Source: Symsagittifera roscoffensis
Lineage: Eukaryota; Xenacoelomorpha; Acoela; Convolutidae
Direction: 5' to 3'
NCBI RefSeq assembly: GCF_963678635.1
Contig: NC_087067.1
Coordinates: 15,819,639-15,883,638, forward strand
DNA length: 64,000 nucleotides
In this document: one piece after another, positions 1 through 12,459 of the stretch
How positions within the stretch are numbered: position 1 is the stretch's first letter
Layout: each line of letters begins with the position of its first letter
Made by a program: the position numbers and the translations under genes
The notes under the pieces: model-generated
The model's database searches: none
The model's input: the letters and a program-made list of their open reading frames with translations, nothing else
What the model was told of the DNA's origin: nothing

Positions 1-2511
1 TTAAATTCTTTTTTAAAATTTTCAAGCAGTAAGTGATATAATTGGCGTTTAAAGATGCAAATTTTGACTCAACTCCATCTTGTTTTAATTTGAGTCAAAC
101 GATTCGGAGCCCAATTTTAGTGCTGAGTGTAATACGAAACTGGAATTTAACTTCGAGGTTTTGTCCAGCCCCTCCTTTTTGACTTTGTTCTGAAAATCAA
201 TTTATGAAAGCATAATTAAAGTGAATTTTAGTGAGCTGTACTGCAACCAAAATTGTCAGTGTGAACAAGTGAACTTACTTTTGCTACATTTTTGTGTAAT
301 TACCTATATGATAATTTTAAGCAACTTTATATTGTTTTTTTTCTGCAAAGGGTTTGGAAAAGTGGAAAAGCGCCGTACACTTTTAACAGGGCACACTCAA
401 ATCCATCTTTTTTGTCAAAATATACCTGAGATGAGAAGACTTTACAATTTGTTCTCAGCTACTCTCTATAAAAACATCAAATACCAGTGCAAATACTGGC
501 CTTTTTGTCCCAGAATAATCTGGTTAATCAAAGAAACTAGATTTTGGTATTTTCATAGGAGATAGCTGAGAACATTTACTCTCGATCGAAGTAATTTTTC
601 TTTTGAATTTCGATGTAAATTTTGTCCAACTTTTTTTTTTATTTCAGGCATTTTAGTCAGTGACAAGACTACTCGTATATAAAGACTAAACCCTGAATGG
701 GCCGATTTTCCCCTAATCCATATCATTTAGTTTTTGGGAAATAAAATTATTAAAAAACTGTAAATTTTGGACATTATAAAAGATCAAGCTCGCGTAAATT
801 GGCCAAATTGGCAATTTTCAAACTCCCAGATTTTTGCAAAACACGATCGGAGGTAAAATACTTTTTTCTTTTGATTTATCTTCAATGATTCAATGAGGTA
901 TAATGTTTTCAATCGCCAAAAAATGACTGAAGAAAAAAAACTACCCTAAGCATAAATTTTCCTAAATTTTGTTCACTAGTGTAGTAAGATGATAAGAATA
1001 AAATCTAGTTTTACCAAAAAGACATTCCGTTTAAGACTTTTGTTCTTATAACTGTGACCAATAAAGTAAACTCTTCTTTTGATGATGCTTTCTCTAAATT
1101 AGTAATTGAAGCTTTCTTTTTCAATGGTTCCTGTTATTCTATGAAGTGCTATTGAAAATTTGAGGTCTTCAAATTACTTGTGAGGGCTCTTTGCTCTTTG
1201 ATTATAATGGCATGAAAAATTGATCGACCGGAACTAAATTTGGGAACTTCGCGGTCTGATTAAGGTTCGTTCAAAGCAATACTTTAATTTTTTTTTTGAA
1301 ATTATAAATAAGACTTAAGGCTATAGACCAAAACGATTGAAAAAAAATTACTCGTAGATCAAGTTAGTCAAACTTTTTCAATTTGAAAAAGATTTTCAAG
1401 ACAATTTAAGGTGACATAAATTAATTTTTTATCTCTTATCATAATATTTTCTATCTTTAAGCTTTCCGCCTTACCTTGAAATAATTTCGCTTACATTTTT
1501 CCAAGGTTTTCTTTTTCCAATTTTGGTAAGATATTTCTTCATTTCATGTACCTTCCTTTGAGTTTTTTAATTATGAAAAAGGATTCATTTGACTTTTCTA
1601 ATCAGAAAAACGAGTTTATTTTCTGCATCCGTTAGTTCTTCAGTAATCTATCAAAATACCATCGGTTATTGGAACATAAATAAATAGCCCCAAGTCCAAT
1701 TTCTGTTGCCCTCAGCGTTCATTTTATATTGCATTTTCTGAAAAACAATGACGTTAACTTGCAACTATGACGACACATTGTTGTTTAGCCAAGTGGTATA
1801 ATGCTTAATCAACCGAAAAGCACAAAGTGCACACAATCAGAATTTTCAAAACTGAAAATTGAAAGCTAACAAATGTAGAAATAAGCAGGAAAAGTTCAAA
1901 AAAATGTTTGCTTTATAGAAAAATACGGTGTTTTGAGGGTAGGGTCTGAGTTATAGGGTCCTTTAGATTTCCAAAAAAAATTAGTTAAAAATTGTTTTAA
2001 TCATTTGAAAAGTACTTCATCAAAAATTTATGATTAGGGTTTTTCGGCTTAAGGTTGAAAAAGTTAAGCGCACTGCTCTTATTAAAAATTTATTTTTTGC
2101 ATTTGATATTTACTTTTGTTGTATATTCGAAACCCTTGAAGAAAATTCCTATCAATAGTACTTACGGGAGAATCTGCCACTAGAAATTTAATTTTGAGCT
2201 GGGCTCAATAAAAAATTTTACTGCTTATATTCTGCATGCGTCGATCTTTTCAGGTACGCACTTCTAACTTTTTTCCTTCAATACTTATAAAAATCAAAAT
2301 TCATTCGTTTTTAGTGGTAGTTATGTATTTTTAAACCAGTTTATTTGTTTATTTCGAAATTGCGACTACTTTACTGGCGTTATTTAATAGTACAGAAACT
2401 GCACTAGTGTTTGTAGCAAGCATTTTCACACTTGGATCAAGACAAGTTTTGCAATTTCAATTCGCTTTATTCCTGTCTTGTCTCAATCTTGATGCAGTTT
2501 TATGATTGACA
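1..2511. other. AT-rich non-coding DNA
   Basis: No exon with a plausible acceptor, donor and coding bias was seen on either strand. Open frames here are short and low-complexity, rich in F, L, K and N, as expected from AT-rich DNA read by chance. Single poly-T and poly-A runs are common. I see no RNA gene or terminal inverted repeat in it. Confidence 0.6.
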
Positions 2512-2519
2512 ACTGACAA

Positions 2520-2967
2520 TAGGGGCGGATCTAGGATTTTCTCGAGGGGGGGGGGGGGAGGGGGGGCGGATTTTCAAAAATTTTTAAAAATTTTGTCGAC
2601 CTTTTTTTTTAGGTCGACCAAATTGATTTTCCGAGCTCTCCCAAAGCACTGTTTTATTCCTATTTGGGCCAAATTTTCTGCGCGGCAGGCAAAATTTGGA
2701 AAAAACAGGCCAAAATAGGCGTTTTTAGGCAATTTTTGGAAAATTTTGACCAAAAAATCGCGTTTTTTTCGGCGCGCGCCCCCCCTCAAAACTAGTATAT
2801 ATTGGCGCCAAAGGCGCCTTTAGAAAATTTTTGGAGTCCATCACCAAAAATGGATATCTCAAAATAGTACAAAGCGGAGACCCTTTGGGTCGGCAGGGGG
2901 TCGAATCCCTGAGGGGGAGGGGGCGTCCGCTTAGCCCCCCCCGCCTCCCTCCCTAAATCCGCCCCTG
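2520..2967 (+). mobile_element. hAT-type miniature element, copy 1 (448 bp)
   Basis: The ends are inverted repeats: TAGGGGCGGATCTAGG on the left, and CTAAATCCGCCCCTG on the right, which reads CAGGGGCGGATTTAG when reversed. The element is flanked by a perfect 8-bp target-site duplication, ACTGACAA, at 2512-2519 and 2968-2975. An 8-bp duplication with a CAGGG-type terminus is the hAT superfamily signature. Inside are a 13-G run at 2546-2558, a GTCGACC/GGTCGAC hairpin around a poly-T loop, and the palindrome GGCGCC-AAA-GGCGCC. There is no transposase, so it is non-autonomous. It interrupts an older tandem-repeat region. Confidence 0.85.
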
Positions 2968-3059
2968 ACTGACAACATTTCGTTTTATCATTGAACTAAC
3001 CATGATTATCAACACAATTACTAATCAACAAAGAATAACTAACAACTAAAAATTTTGGC

Positions 3060-3310
3060 GTATAAAAGCAGAATTCAATTTCAGGAAAAACGCAAAGTGA
3101 AAACTTTAATGTATCAATTTTAAATCAGTGCATCGTCTCAATCCTGAGACACATCAGTTTTGGCTAGCTTGTTGTTTGACAACATTTTGGCCTCTCCGTA
3201 AGTTAACCGTAATTATTTGAAGTTATTTTTGGTATTTGAAAGCAGAATGCAATGTCACACGTTGCGTAAAATAAAAAATTAGAATGTATCAATTTTAAAT
3301 CAGCACCTGA
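3060..3310. repeat. Two-unit diverged tandem repeat
   Basis: Two segments, starting near 3065 and 3238, share the order AAGCAGAATNCAATNTCA, then a GCAAAGT/GCGTAAA-like stretch, then the block ATGTATCAATTTTAAATCAG. The spacing is about 170 bp. The sequence left of copy 1 of the hAT-type element (near 2480-2511) resembles part of the same unit, suggesting the miniature element jumped into this array. Confidence 0.5.
3165..3226 (+). repeat. 62-bp direct repeat, copy A
   Basis: This block begins TAGCTTGTTGTTTGACAAC and ends ATTTGAAGTTAT. It is identical base for base, by eye, to 3694-3755. It lies inside the diverged tandem repeat, which suggests that this is the source copy and 3694-3755 is the insertion. 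Confidence 0.85.
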
Positions 3311-3693
3311 AATTTTTGGAAGCTTCTTTTAAACAGTCGTATGAGTTTTTTCATGGATTTTTGTTTGTTCATCAGAAAACACAAAAGTACAGACTTTGGT
3401 TTTGCTTGCTATTTGTTTTTGGCGAGAACAAGTTTTTTATTGATAATCTCCATGCACATTCTTCATCATTCAATTGAAAAGTTTTACTTTATGGAACCTC
3501 AACAGTGCAACTATAATGACTACAATGAAAGTTAAAACAAGACTGCTTGTATCAAGGCAAAGCCTTGAAAGTTCCGACTGCTTTTTAGGCTCTATGAATA
3601 GTGTGCTGGGTTTTAATAAGCTGAGAAAATCTTTTAAAAAAATTATTTGATTTTCTGAGATAATTTTTGTTTTGAAAAACAAAAATTCTGAGA

Positions 3694-3755
3694 TAGCTTG
3701 TTGTTTGACAACATTTTGGCCTCTCCGTAAGTTAACCGTAATTATTTGAAGTTAT
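3694..3755 (+). repeat. 62-bp direct repeat, copy B
   Basis: This copy is identical to 3165-3226. It is bracketed by short inverted sequence: TCTGAGATA just before and TTATCTCAGA just after. Just upstream is a small palindrome of AATTTTTGTTTT and AAAACAAAAATT. Identity in otherwise diverged surroundings points to a recent templated duplication. Confidence 0.85.
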
Positions 3756-3759
3756 CTCA

Positions 3760-6700
3760 GATATCACAGCCTTATTTCCGCATTTAGTAAAGTAAAAATG
3801 GACCAAATGGCAAGCCTCAAATCAATTTGGAACAATTTTTACGACGGGTAAAATTTCCGCCTTAATAGCACCAAATATATCGTGAGTTATGTTTACCGAA
3901 TTAGCCAAACTGGCAATATTTAAACCCCGATATTTTTACAAAAATTGTGCATTGATCAAATATCGCTTTAAATTCTAGCTAAAAACAACAATACCTTTCG
4001 TGTGGTATAAAAATTTTGTCAAAAATTGCTACTGAAAAAGTTGAGAACAAAATCACAAGAGCACAAATTTTCTGTCACTTTCGTCGAAAGTCGGGACAAA
4101 AGTGATTCCTGCATACAATTTTTCGCACGGTGATCTAAACTATCTGTTGCTCCAGATTTGACCTGATTAAACAATTCTCGAGTGAGGTGACGGTTACTTG
4201 TAACAATTTAAGGTCCTAAAATGAATTTTTGGCTGATCGATAATTCAACAATTGAGCCATTGCACACTGCTATATAAACAATTTTCAAAAAAATTAATGG
4301 GCTCTGAAAGATATTTTTAAATCTTGTTTTGGAGGATAAAAATATCATTTGAAATGAATAATGATAGAATATTCTTCTGAGATGCAAATTAAATGAAAAA
4401 ACGACAATATCATGACCATAATATTCAAAACTAAATAAAACCCAAACTGATTTACATAAAACAATCAAATATTTCGTATTATTTATTTATCTTAGAATTA
4501 CATTATTGAGCTGAAAAGTAAAGCGGCAAAAAAAACAGAATAGCAGTTGCGGAAACTGTTAAAAAAGCAGAAAAAACCTAATTGTTAAAGAAGACAATAA
4601 AAACTAATTATTACGTAGATAATTCAAATAGTTTGTTCAATTAGTCAAACAGTTTGATGATACTCATATTAAACACTACTCCACATTAAACAAAGGGAAA
4701 AACTAGCAAAATATTTCAAATTAACAATCAATTTAGAAACCGTAAGCCCAGTGATTGATTTAAAGGTCTTTAAGAAGTGAAAAAAATTTGAAAAACAAAA
4801 TCAGCGGTTTGTATAGTTTATGATAATATCTAATTATGATAACAACTCCTGCCGTATGTTTTGATCCTGTCAGGCTGTTCTATGGTTGCGTTGTATAGAG
4901 CAGTACTTTCCTCTCGCTTTGCAAAATTCATACATCGTGTGTGTGTTTCTTAGTTTTTGTTTCTATTGTGTTCGATTTTTTTTGTGATTGGAGCGGCATT
5001 TATAAGATGAAAAAACCATAATTTTTATGGTTTATTAAATAGCGTAATTAATTTCTCTAATTTTTTTTTGCTTTTGAGTCGTTACTTGACAAGCTAAGCA
5101 CCTTTGCTGTTCTCCTAGTGTATATATTTGCAAATACTTGGAACCTAATTTATTAGCACTTTTACCTAACAGCTGGATAAATTAGAACAACCACAAGCGT
5201 AAGTAGAATTATATTGTTGTAAGTTGAGCGTGGGTCTGGAACCACAGTTTTTGTTTGTGTTGAAGTACTCGTTTTTTTTGCTCTTTTATTAAACTGTAAG
5301 TGTTTTTGGCTAAAACTTATGTGGTTTGTTTTCCCTCAGTATCAATTTAAGTACTTAGAAACTTTTTTTGGCAATTTTGGATAGTTTTTTATGACGTTTC
5401 CGGATAAAAGTATGAATAACTGTTTCTCTCTCAATAAAGTTGAGGTTAGTTTGGCAAAATTGGAATCATTGATATCAAAGTATTTTTCAATTATCAATTT
5501 TAGTTGGTAATTTGTCTTTTGTTTTTCGGAGCATTCTGATGGAAATACACCACTTCATTTTGCCACATGTTTTCAGTTTTGGAGTTATCAAAAAAAAAAT
5601 CAGTAACATAAGTTATTGTTGAAAAATCATTATATTTTACATTATCAGTCAGCTCCTACAGCATTGCCGACATACAAGGGGAACCCAACTTCATCAAATA
5701 AAGAGTGTGAGTCTTTGTTGACTTTCAAGGTTAGTTAATTAGCAGATAGTACATGGAACGAGGTAAACAATCTCCCCCTAGTCAATTTAGGAAGGAAAAT
5801 ATTCACTTAGTTGAAATCGATCTTTTTCAACCAATCAGATTTCGGCTTTTGTCACGCATCTTCCTATATTCCTTAATGCATTATGTTCATCTGACAGATT
5901 TATGTTCCATTTTTTAATAAAAGTGACGGAGTTTATGTGCTCGGTGTGATACTTGTTCCAATTTTCGACGAAAATGAAGCATATATATGCTCGGGGTGTT
6001 TTTTCTTAATTCAGACCAATCTTCAAAAGATTTTTTTCTGTCAAGGTATTGCTCCGTTGATCTTCGTGGGCTCCGCCTAGTTCAAACACTGATATAATAA
6101 ACTGACACTAGTCTAGCTAAACTGTTCTTTTTATATTTTGAAGCGGGAAGTACAATTTTTTGCGTGGTGAATTATCTCGCACTATAAATTTTGTTCAAAA
6201 CTGAATTGAGGCAATCTAAATGCTCTTATTATTACCACACACGACTCAAATTTTTATTCTTACAAATTGATGATTACAGCCGAAGTTCAGGGTTTGTCAA
6301 TATTTCATTAACTAAAAACTTCGAGACCAGTTAATGGGCAGTCGTAACTTTCAGAGTTTTGTCCTGATACGAGCAATTTTTTTGTGATCAATTTCCTTAC
6401 ACTGAGTAGCAGTTTTTGAATAGAAAATTGTTATAGCCAATTCTAATATTGTAACTTCTTAAGCTCAAAATTGAAAAGTTGCATCACTTTTCATCATTTT
6501 TTGTACAATTATGGAGCTTTGAAAATTGCCAATTTGTCCAATTTGTAACAACTAACGCGCGTTTTGTTACGAACAATTGATGCATAAGCGGTGATTGCAA
6601 CATAGACGCGAGTAGCCAAGAAGCAAAAAAGAACAAATAAAAGAGAGAAGCCTATTTGATAGTGGATAGCCAAGACCTTTTATTGGAAATTTTAACACCA

Positions 6701-6990
6701 AAATTCCATCTTTTTAAATCAATCAAATGATCCGAGTTCTCTTAAAATACTTGTGTGATCCAATCCTCCATGATACCTCCACAAAGTACATGAAAAAAAC
6801 AAAAGCATCTTCAGTTCGATTATGAACTCGTCCGATCTTAATTTTTTTTCTTCTGTAACATGCAAAAAGTTAGCTTGAAGTATCGTATGATTTTTTCCGG
6901 AATTCAGGAACATACAGACACAAAATTGTGCGCCTATCCAGTGCACAGTTTGGCCTCGTAATGCTGTAATTCTTGCACAGTCACCGTCCG
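3760..6990. other. AT-rich non-coding DNA
   Basis: I see no gene, RNA or mobile-element ends here. Near 6935-6965 is a short block, GCACAGTTTGGCCTCGTAATG, that recurs near 28886 (reversed) and 29490. Everything else looks like unique AT-rich sequence with homopolymer runs. Confidence 0.5.
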
Positions 6991-7029
6991 CAATGAGGTT
7001 TAATGGATAATAATCAATTTTAAAAGATT

Positions 7030-7330
7030 TTCAATGTCTGTATTCATTTTAAAAAATCTTTAAAAACTAATCAAATTAATTGGATTAAAAGTTGATTGTA
7101 ATCCAAACAAGATGATAATTTAAGCCAATAAAATGTGTTTGAATGGTTTAGATTGGTTTATAACGGGTTACAGATTATTATAATGAATTTTATTAGATTA
7201 TAATAAACTATAATGAACCTTAATTTGTTTTACGTAAGAGCTCAGATTTTCAAAAAATTTCCGCGTAGCTTCACAAGTTGAAAATTGCAATTGTTAAATT
7301 GAGATTAACTTCTGGCTTTTAAATTGTGCT
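7030..7330 (+). repeat. ATTATAAT-rich repeat with one unit of the 150-bp satellite
   Basis: Positions 7140-7225 carry the spaced motif ATTATAATGAA / GATTATAATAAACTATAATGA. Positions 7235-7330 (AGCTCAGATTTTC through AATTGAGATTAACTTCTGGC) match one unit of the tandem array at 61323-61915. The same order of motifs, ATTATAAT-rich then satellite unit, is seen at 61170-61480, so these are two copies of one composite repeat. Confidence 0.6.
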
Positions 7331-7339
7331 TTATTTTTT

Positions 7340-7930
7340 TCGTATTTTTTTTCATTTTTTTCTCATTATTTTCCTATTAAAGGTATCACTGCCTCTCGAC
7401 CACTTACTCCACACTTAAGGCTACCACTATCTATGAGAAATAGATAACTGGAGGATTTATGGAATGAGAGGGGGAGTGGGGGAAGATGTTTAGTGTTTAG
7501 CCAAACGTTTTTTCGGCCTGTTTTTTTTTCATGGTTTGGATTTTTAGAAAAAGTTAGTAGGCTGCGAGAGAAATAGAAAAAATTCTATTCTTCGGAAAAT
7601 CATTATAATCTATTGTTATACATGAAACCTCACTGCCGGCTGTTACATTTTTCTCATGTGAAACTTAAAAAATATGTTTTCGTTTTTTTCCCGTTTTTTG
7701 AAGGAAGTGACCGAGTTTTTTGCTTGGGATGTTTTTATTGTGTCAAAATTTGACTTTTTAAGTGAGCGTTTTTGAAATAGATTTTTGGCGTAGTCTTAAA
7801 GTTTTGTTGTGTTGCGCTCAAATAAAATCAGTGAACACTTGTGAACTTTTTTTTGCAAAATTATTACAGTTGTTTGAAAAAAGCTAATTTTTGTCAGTTT
7901 TACAAAACCGTCGGAAAATTCAGGGTTTTG
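7340..7930. other. AT-rich non-coding DNA
   Basis: No gene or structured element was seen. A short GGAGGGGGAGTGGGGGAAG purine tract occurs near 7450-7490. Confidence 0.5.
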
Positions 7931-7938
7931 CCTTCATA

Positions 7939-8189
7939 CAGGGGCGGATGTAGATTTTTCTGGAGGGGAATTTCAAATTTTTTTCAGAATTTCTGTCGAC
8001 CTTTTTTTTAGGGCGACCAAATTGATTTTTTGAGCTTTCACAAATCACTAAAAAGACCTTGTTTTGGCCAATTTTTTTTGCGCTGCGGGCAAATTATTGA
8101 AAAAGCACGCCAAAAAAAGACAATTTTAGGCACTTTTTGGACAGTTTTGACCAAAAAATCTCCGTTAAACCCTTCTAAATCCGCTACTG
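7939..8189 (+). mobile_element. hAT-type miniature element, copy 3 (internally deleted, 251 bp)
   Basis: The left end is CAGGGGCGGATGTAG and the right end AAATCCGCTACTG. Flanking 8-mers CCTTCATA (7931-7938) and CCTTAATA (8190-8197) match at 7 of 8 positions, as expected for an aged target-site duplication. The body keeps the GTCGACC-poly-T segment and the downstream part but lacks the GGCGCC palindrome and the G/C-run end seen in copy 1. Confidence 0.8.
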
Positions 8190-8199
8190 CCTTAATATA

Positions 8200-11100
8200 T
8201 GAGCAGTCTGGTTCAATTTCATAATAAGACTAGGTAATTTGACGATTTAGTCTGTAAACATGTTTGATGAAATATGCTGAGAAACATTCTTTTCAACTTT
8301 CAAAATAGACAACTTTTTCAAGTAAAGTAACACATGGCATCAATGGTAACTGATGTCATTTTAAGTACAATGAGCGCATTAAAAAAGTTGTTTTTCGCAT
8401 TCTCTTTTTCGCTATCTCTTTTTCACTTAGTGGTTTGTTATCATGAATTAACTTGGTTGAACGTTCATTTATAAATCCCAAATACCTCCTGATTCAAGTC
8501 TAGTAAAGTTGAAATGATCAACGCAGCCTTTATGGTTAGTAATTTTTATTTTTTTTCAAGATTTTATAATGTTAGCAAACCTTTAGAAATGAAATATTGA
8601 TAATATACAGCAGATCTCAAGTGGCTCAGTTTTTCAATTATTCGTGAAATTCACGGTGACGTGGGTAGTGAAATCTATGCATTGTTTTGTAGAGAAGTAT
8701 TTTTTGAAACCTTTAAAAGGTCTAGAACAGGGGTTAGATTAAAACTCGATTGTTTGATTTGTATTCAGACGCTCCTTTCTAATAATCTCTGAAATCTGGA
8801 AATTTTGCTTTGAACTGGGAGTCACGTGACGTGACTTTACTTACTTGGTCGTAACTCGTTTGTTCTTTTTTTTTACTAAACTGGAAGAAATACCAGGTTA
8901 TAATCCTTAATCTAAATCCCTTCACTAGTAAAAGAATTAACCTTTGCGGTATTGTTTTGGTTCTTGTTCCAAAAGTACTCTAAGCAAAACCAGATGCCAC
9001 TCAAATCTGCCAAGATTGGTTTCGAGACAATTTTAATTAACATTTTTTTGAGTTCGCAAAATTCCATCTATGTCAGAAGAATCTTGTAACTTGAGATCAT
9101 TTATGCTGTTTCTTCCAGCCTCACAAAACTAGCTAATATTTGAGTAAACTTTCAGTTACTCTCTAATTAAATCGCAAAAATAATTGACTTTTGTCTGAAA
9201 AGTTTTGTTTTTCATGTTTTTTATTATTCGTTGAAAAATAAACATTTATTTCAAGTTGCTATTTTTTTCATTGCAAATTATTACTTTTTTTTTTCATTTT
9301 TTTCAAACGAGTCATATTTTTTCAAAATAATTTGCATTCTAGTATTTTTGCAGCCTTTTTTGTGGCCATCGATTTTGCAGGCTTGAATGTTTTTATGTCA
9401 AAGCCCTCCTCCTTTCAAATCTCACCTTTGATTGCTTCTGAAATTCAATTAACGAAAGTCTATTTAAGATGACTTTTGATATTCCAAACTGCGTAAAAAG
9501 ACGTGTAAGCGTGAACAAGTGAACAAGTTTTTCAACATTTCCAATGCAAATTGCCTTATGAACCACTTTCAGCCAATTTTTTCGCAGTAGGGAAAATAGA
9601 AAAGAGCCGACCCGCTTCGCATGGTAATTAATAATGAAATTTGGCAAAAAAAATCTACGACCTGAAAAAAGTTTGTTCATCAAATGAGCTCGCCTTCAAG
9701 ATTGAACAGAAATCAAATTAGCGAAGTCTGTTGCCATTTACTTTTGATGGCAATAGGGGCTAAATTTAAAAACTGAGATCCCAGAACGCAGTTGAAAATT
9801 CAAATGAGGTATTTTTTATCTGAAAACAAGCAATCATCATACTTACTAGATATCTAGGTTATTAAAGCGGTTAACAAAGCTACTTGAAAAGCTACAAAGG
9901 TTAACAAAGCTACTTGAAAACTTAAGAAGGTTCCCTTTGGATGAAAACATTTAAAAGCAAACAATGGTTCTTAGATCAGATCCATAATCGGCCAAATAAA
10001 TTTTAAATTGATAATTTTGCACGTGTTTTAGGCTATTCGTATTTGTGTATGGTGCTTAAATTTCATTTTCGACGAAACTTAGCCTCCATTCTAATATTTC
10101 AAAACGTACCAACTTGAGTCGTTCAAATTTATTTTTTTGACAGCGCAGACCGTTAATCCTTTCAAACAAGTCTTTTACAACCTTGGGCTGATTTAAGTCA
10201 GTTTCGTGGATTTACAAGCCATACTACCCTTCAATTTTACTTCAAAGTACCTTATTGGACCTTTATTTTTAGCTAAATTTAATACTACCGTGCTTAAGAT
10301 GTTTTGCCTAGCGGTGTTTATTTTCACTAGTGTATGTCGCCGTTAGAGGGCTGATCTAAAGATCTAGTTTTAGTTTATGACTTAGATCGCCGCCGGGTTT
10401 TTAATCTGGCTCTTGTTTACTTGCTCTAGTCAAAATTGCTTTTTTACAAGATAAAAAAAATTATTAAAACTGGCCGGGCTGATACCACTTTTGTCTCTGC
10501 TTTAGGCAATCTCTTTCTTAGAAACCTTTGTAAATTTCTACCTACGCAAAATGGGAAACATTAATCATCGTTTTTGACAACGTCAAAATTTCCTGGAAAC
10601 CCTGATAAAAACATTGACGGGTAATCTGTTTAGTACTGAACTAATTCTTATCACGCAGCTTCGAATTTTTCATTCATGCCTGGGTGATAAATTATTCCCT
10701 TTTGAGAAACAACAATTTACATCTTGCTTCTTTTTTTTATCCATTAGGCCGATTTGGGAGTCGTTACAAAAACAATAGTTGTTCATTTTCATTAAAATAG
10801 AAGCAAAAGCACCATTTAAATTGATTGGATTTTTCAGACGAATAGAATTGTTATTGAGTTTTACTTCAACGAGCAACTGTGACATTTACTTTCATTGAAT
10901 TGAAATGCATCAATCGAAACCAGAGAACAAATAAACAGGTAAATTAAACTTCATTCCCAATTATAAAATCAGAAAATGGTAGCGTTAGATATCAAAAATA
11001 AACAAAATGTAGTATCTTAAGATAATTATAAAACTTTCCGTTGCAAAAGAAAGCAAGTACTCGGCTTCAATTTATTTCTTTGAATTATTTTTCAAATTGT

Positions 11101-12455
11101 ATAAAAATTTTTGTGTTTCGATATTCCCATGTTGACCAAAAATACTAATCAAACAATTTTCGTACATGGAAAAATACTCGTCATAAATGTTTCATTCAAT
11201 TCCATACGTACATAAAAATGCATGAAAGGTCTATGACTATTGATTTTTTATATATGGATATTGTATGACTAGCATTTTTCCATAAACCAAAAAATTGGCT
11301 TTCTTTTAAATTTTTTTTCTCAAAACTTTTGGGTTGTATTCGTAACCGCATTTAAATGGAAAAGACCTTGGTTAGTCAAAAGTAGATGCATCAAAAAGTT
11401 GTCCGACACGCAATTACAAGGTATCAGAATCGGCCTGAATAGTCTAAGTTTGGTCTTCAACAAAATATTTAATGAAAGTATCAAACTCATTTAAATTTTG
11501 GCGAAAGTTTTCGAAGGTTGTTTTTTTTTAATTCGCATTTTTAATTAATCATGCCTTTACTGAAGCATGCAAAACATGCCAAGCAAAAAAATAGGCGCTT
11601 TAAACGTTTTTGAAAAAATATCCTGAGAAATGGAAAAAAAATGTCAACTTTGTGTATCCATGTTTTACATGAGAATAAAATACGTTTTGCGAATAAAAAG
11701 TTTTTTTGGACAACTTATATACTACTTAGAAAAATGTATGCTTTCTTCATCAAAAACTTTTAGTCATAGATTTTTCAGATATCAAAATTGTATGATTAAC
11801 ATTTTTTTTGAAAAGTTTTTCTCTATTATTTATGACAATACATCAAATTTTGAGCCAAAACGAGAGAACATTCTTTGAAATTGAGATGACTTCATACTAG
11901 ATAAACACATGAGATTTGTATGACTATCTTTTTTTATAGAATTAGTTTCTAGAAACATATGATTAGCATTTTGGTCTATGGAGGTCATACCGAGTTTAAT
12001 TAAATGAAATCATTTTCAATAAAATTAGAATAAAGCGCCGTATAGCTGAAAAATTAGTGAGTCCCAATTCTTTGTTTCAGCATCTGTTCCAGCGATACTA
12101 AAGACAGGGGAAAAATTCAACAAAAAAAAAACAAATTTTCGAATTCAGGCTTTCATAATCTAACATTTATCAGACAAATGTCTTACGTTTTAAGCAACTT
12201 GGAAAACGGGCATTTGAACAGACTCTCATGATTTTGAATGTTTCTGGGCACAATGCAAAATAACATATTTTATTGCAATAGTCGAAAGTGAACAGAAACG
12301 AATTTCATCAACTATGATCAACAAAAAAGCCAAGAACTGAAACTAGATATACTTATGTACAAAATCTAGAACCCGAAGTTTTCTTAGTTTAAGGATAACT
12401 TTCAGTTAAAAACAGCCCAAAAAATTGTGATGAAATGCATTAATTCTACAATTTA
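8200..12455. other. AT-rich non-coding DNA
   Basis: No exon-like sequence was found. A small tandem duplication of GGTTAACAAAGCTACTTGAAAA lies at about 9869-9921. Between 11200 and 11970 the phrase TTGTATGATTARCATTTT recurs loosely several times, and again near 17042. It may mark a heavily decayed repeat, but no boundaries can be drawn. Confidence 0.45.
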
Positions 12456-12459
12456 TCAG

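Noticed and set aside
2897-2911. GGGGTCGAATCCCTG resembles a tRNA T-arm
   Set aside because: It is part of the hAT-type element (also in copy 2, reversed), and no acceptor stem or anticodon arm can be folded around it.
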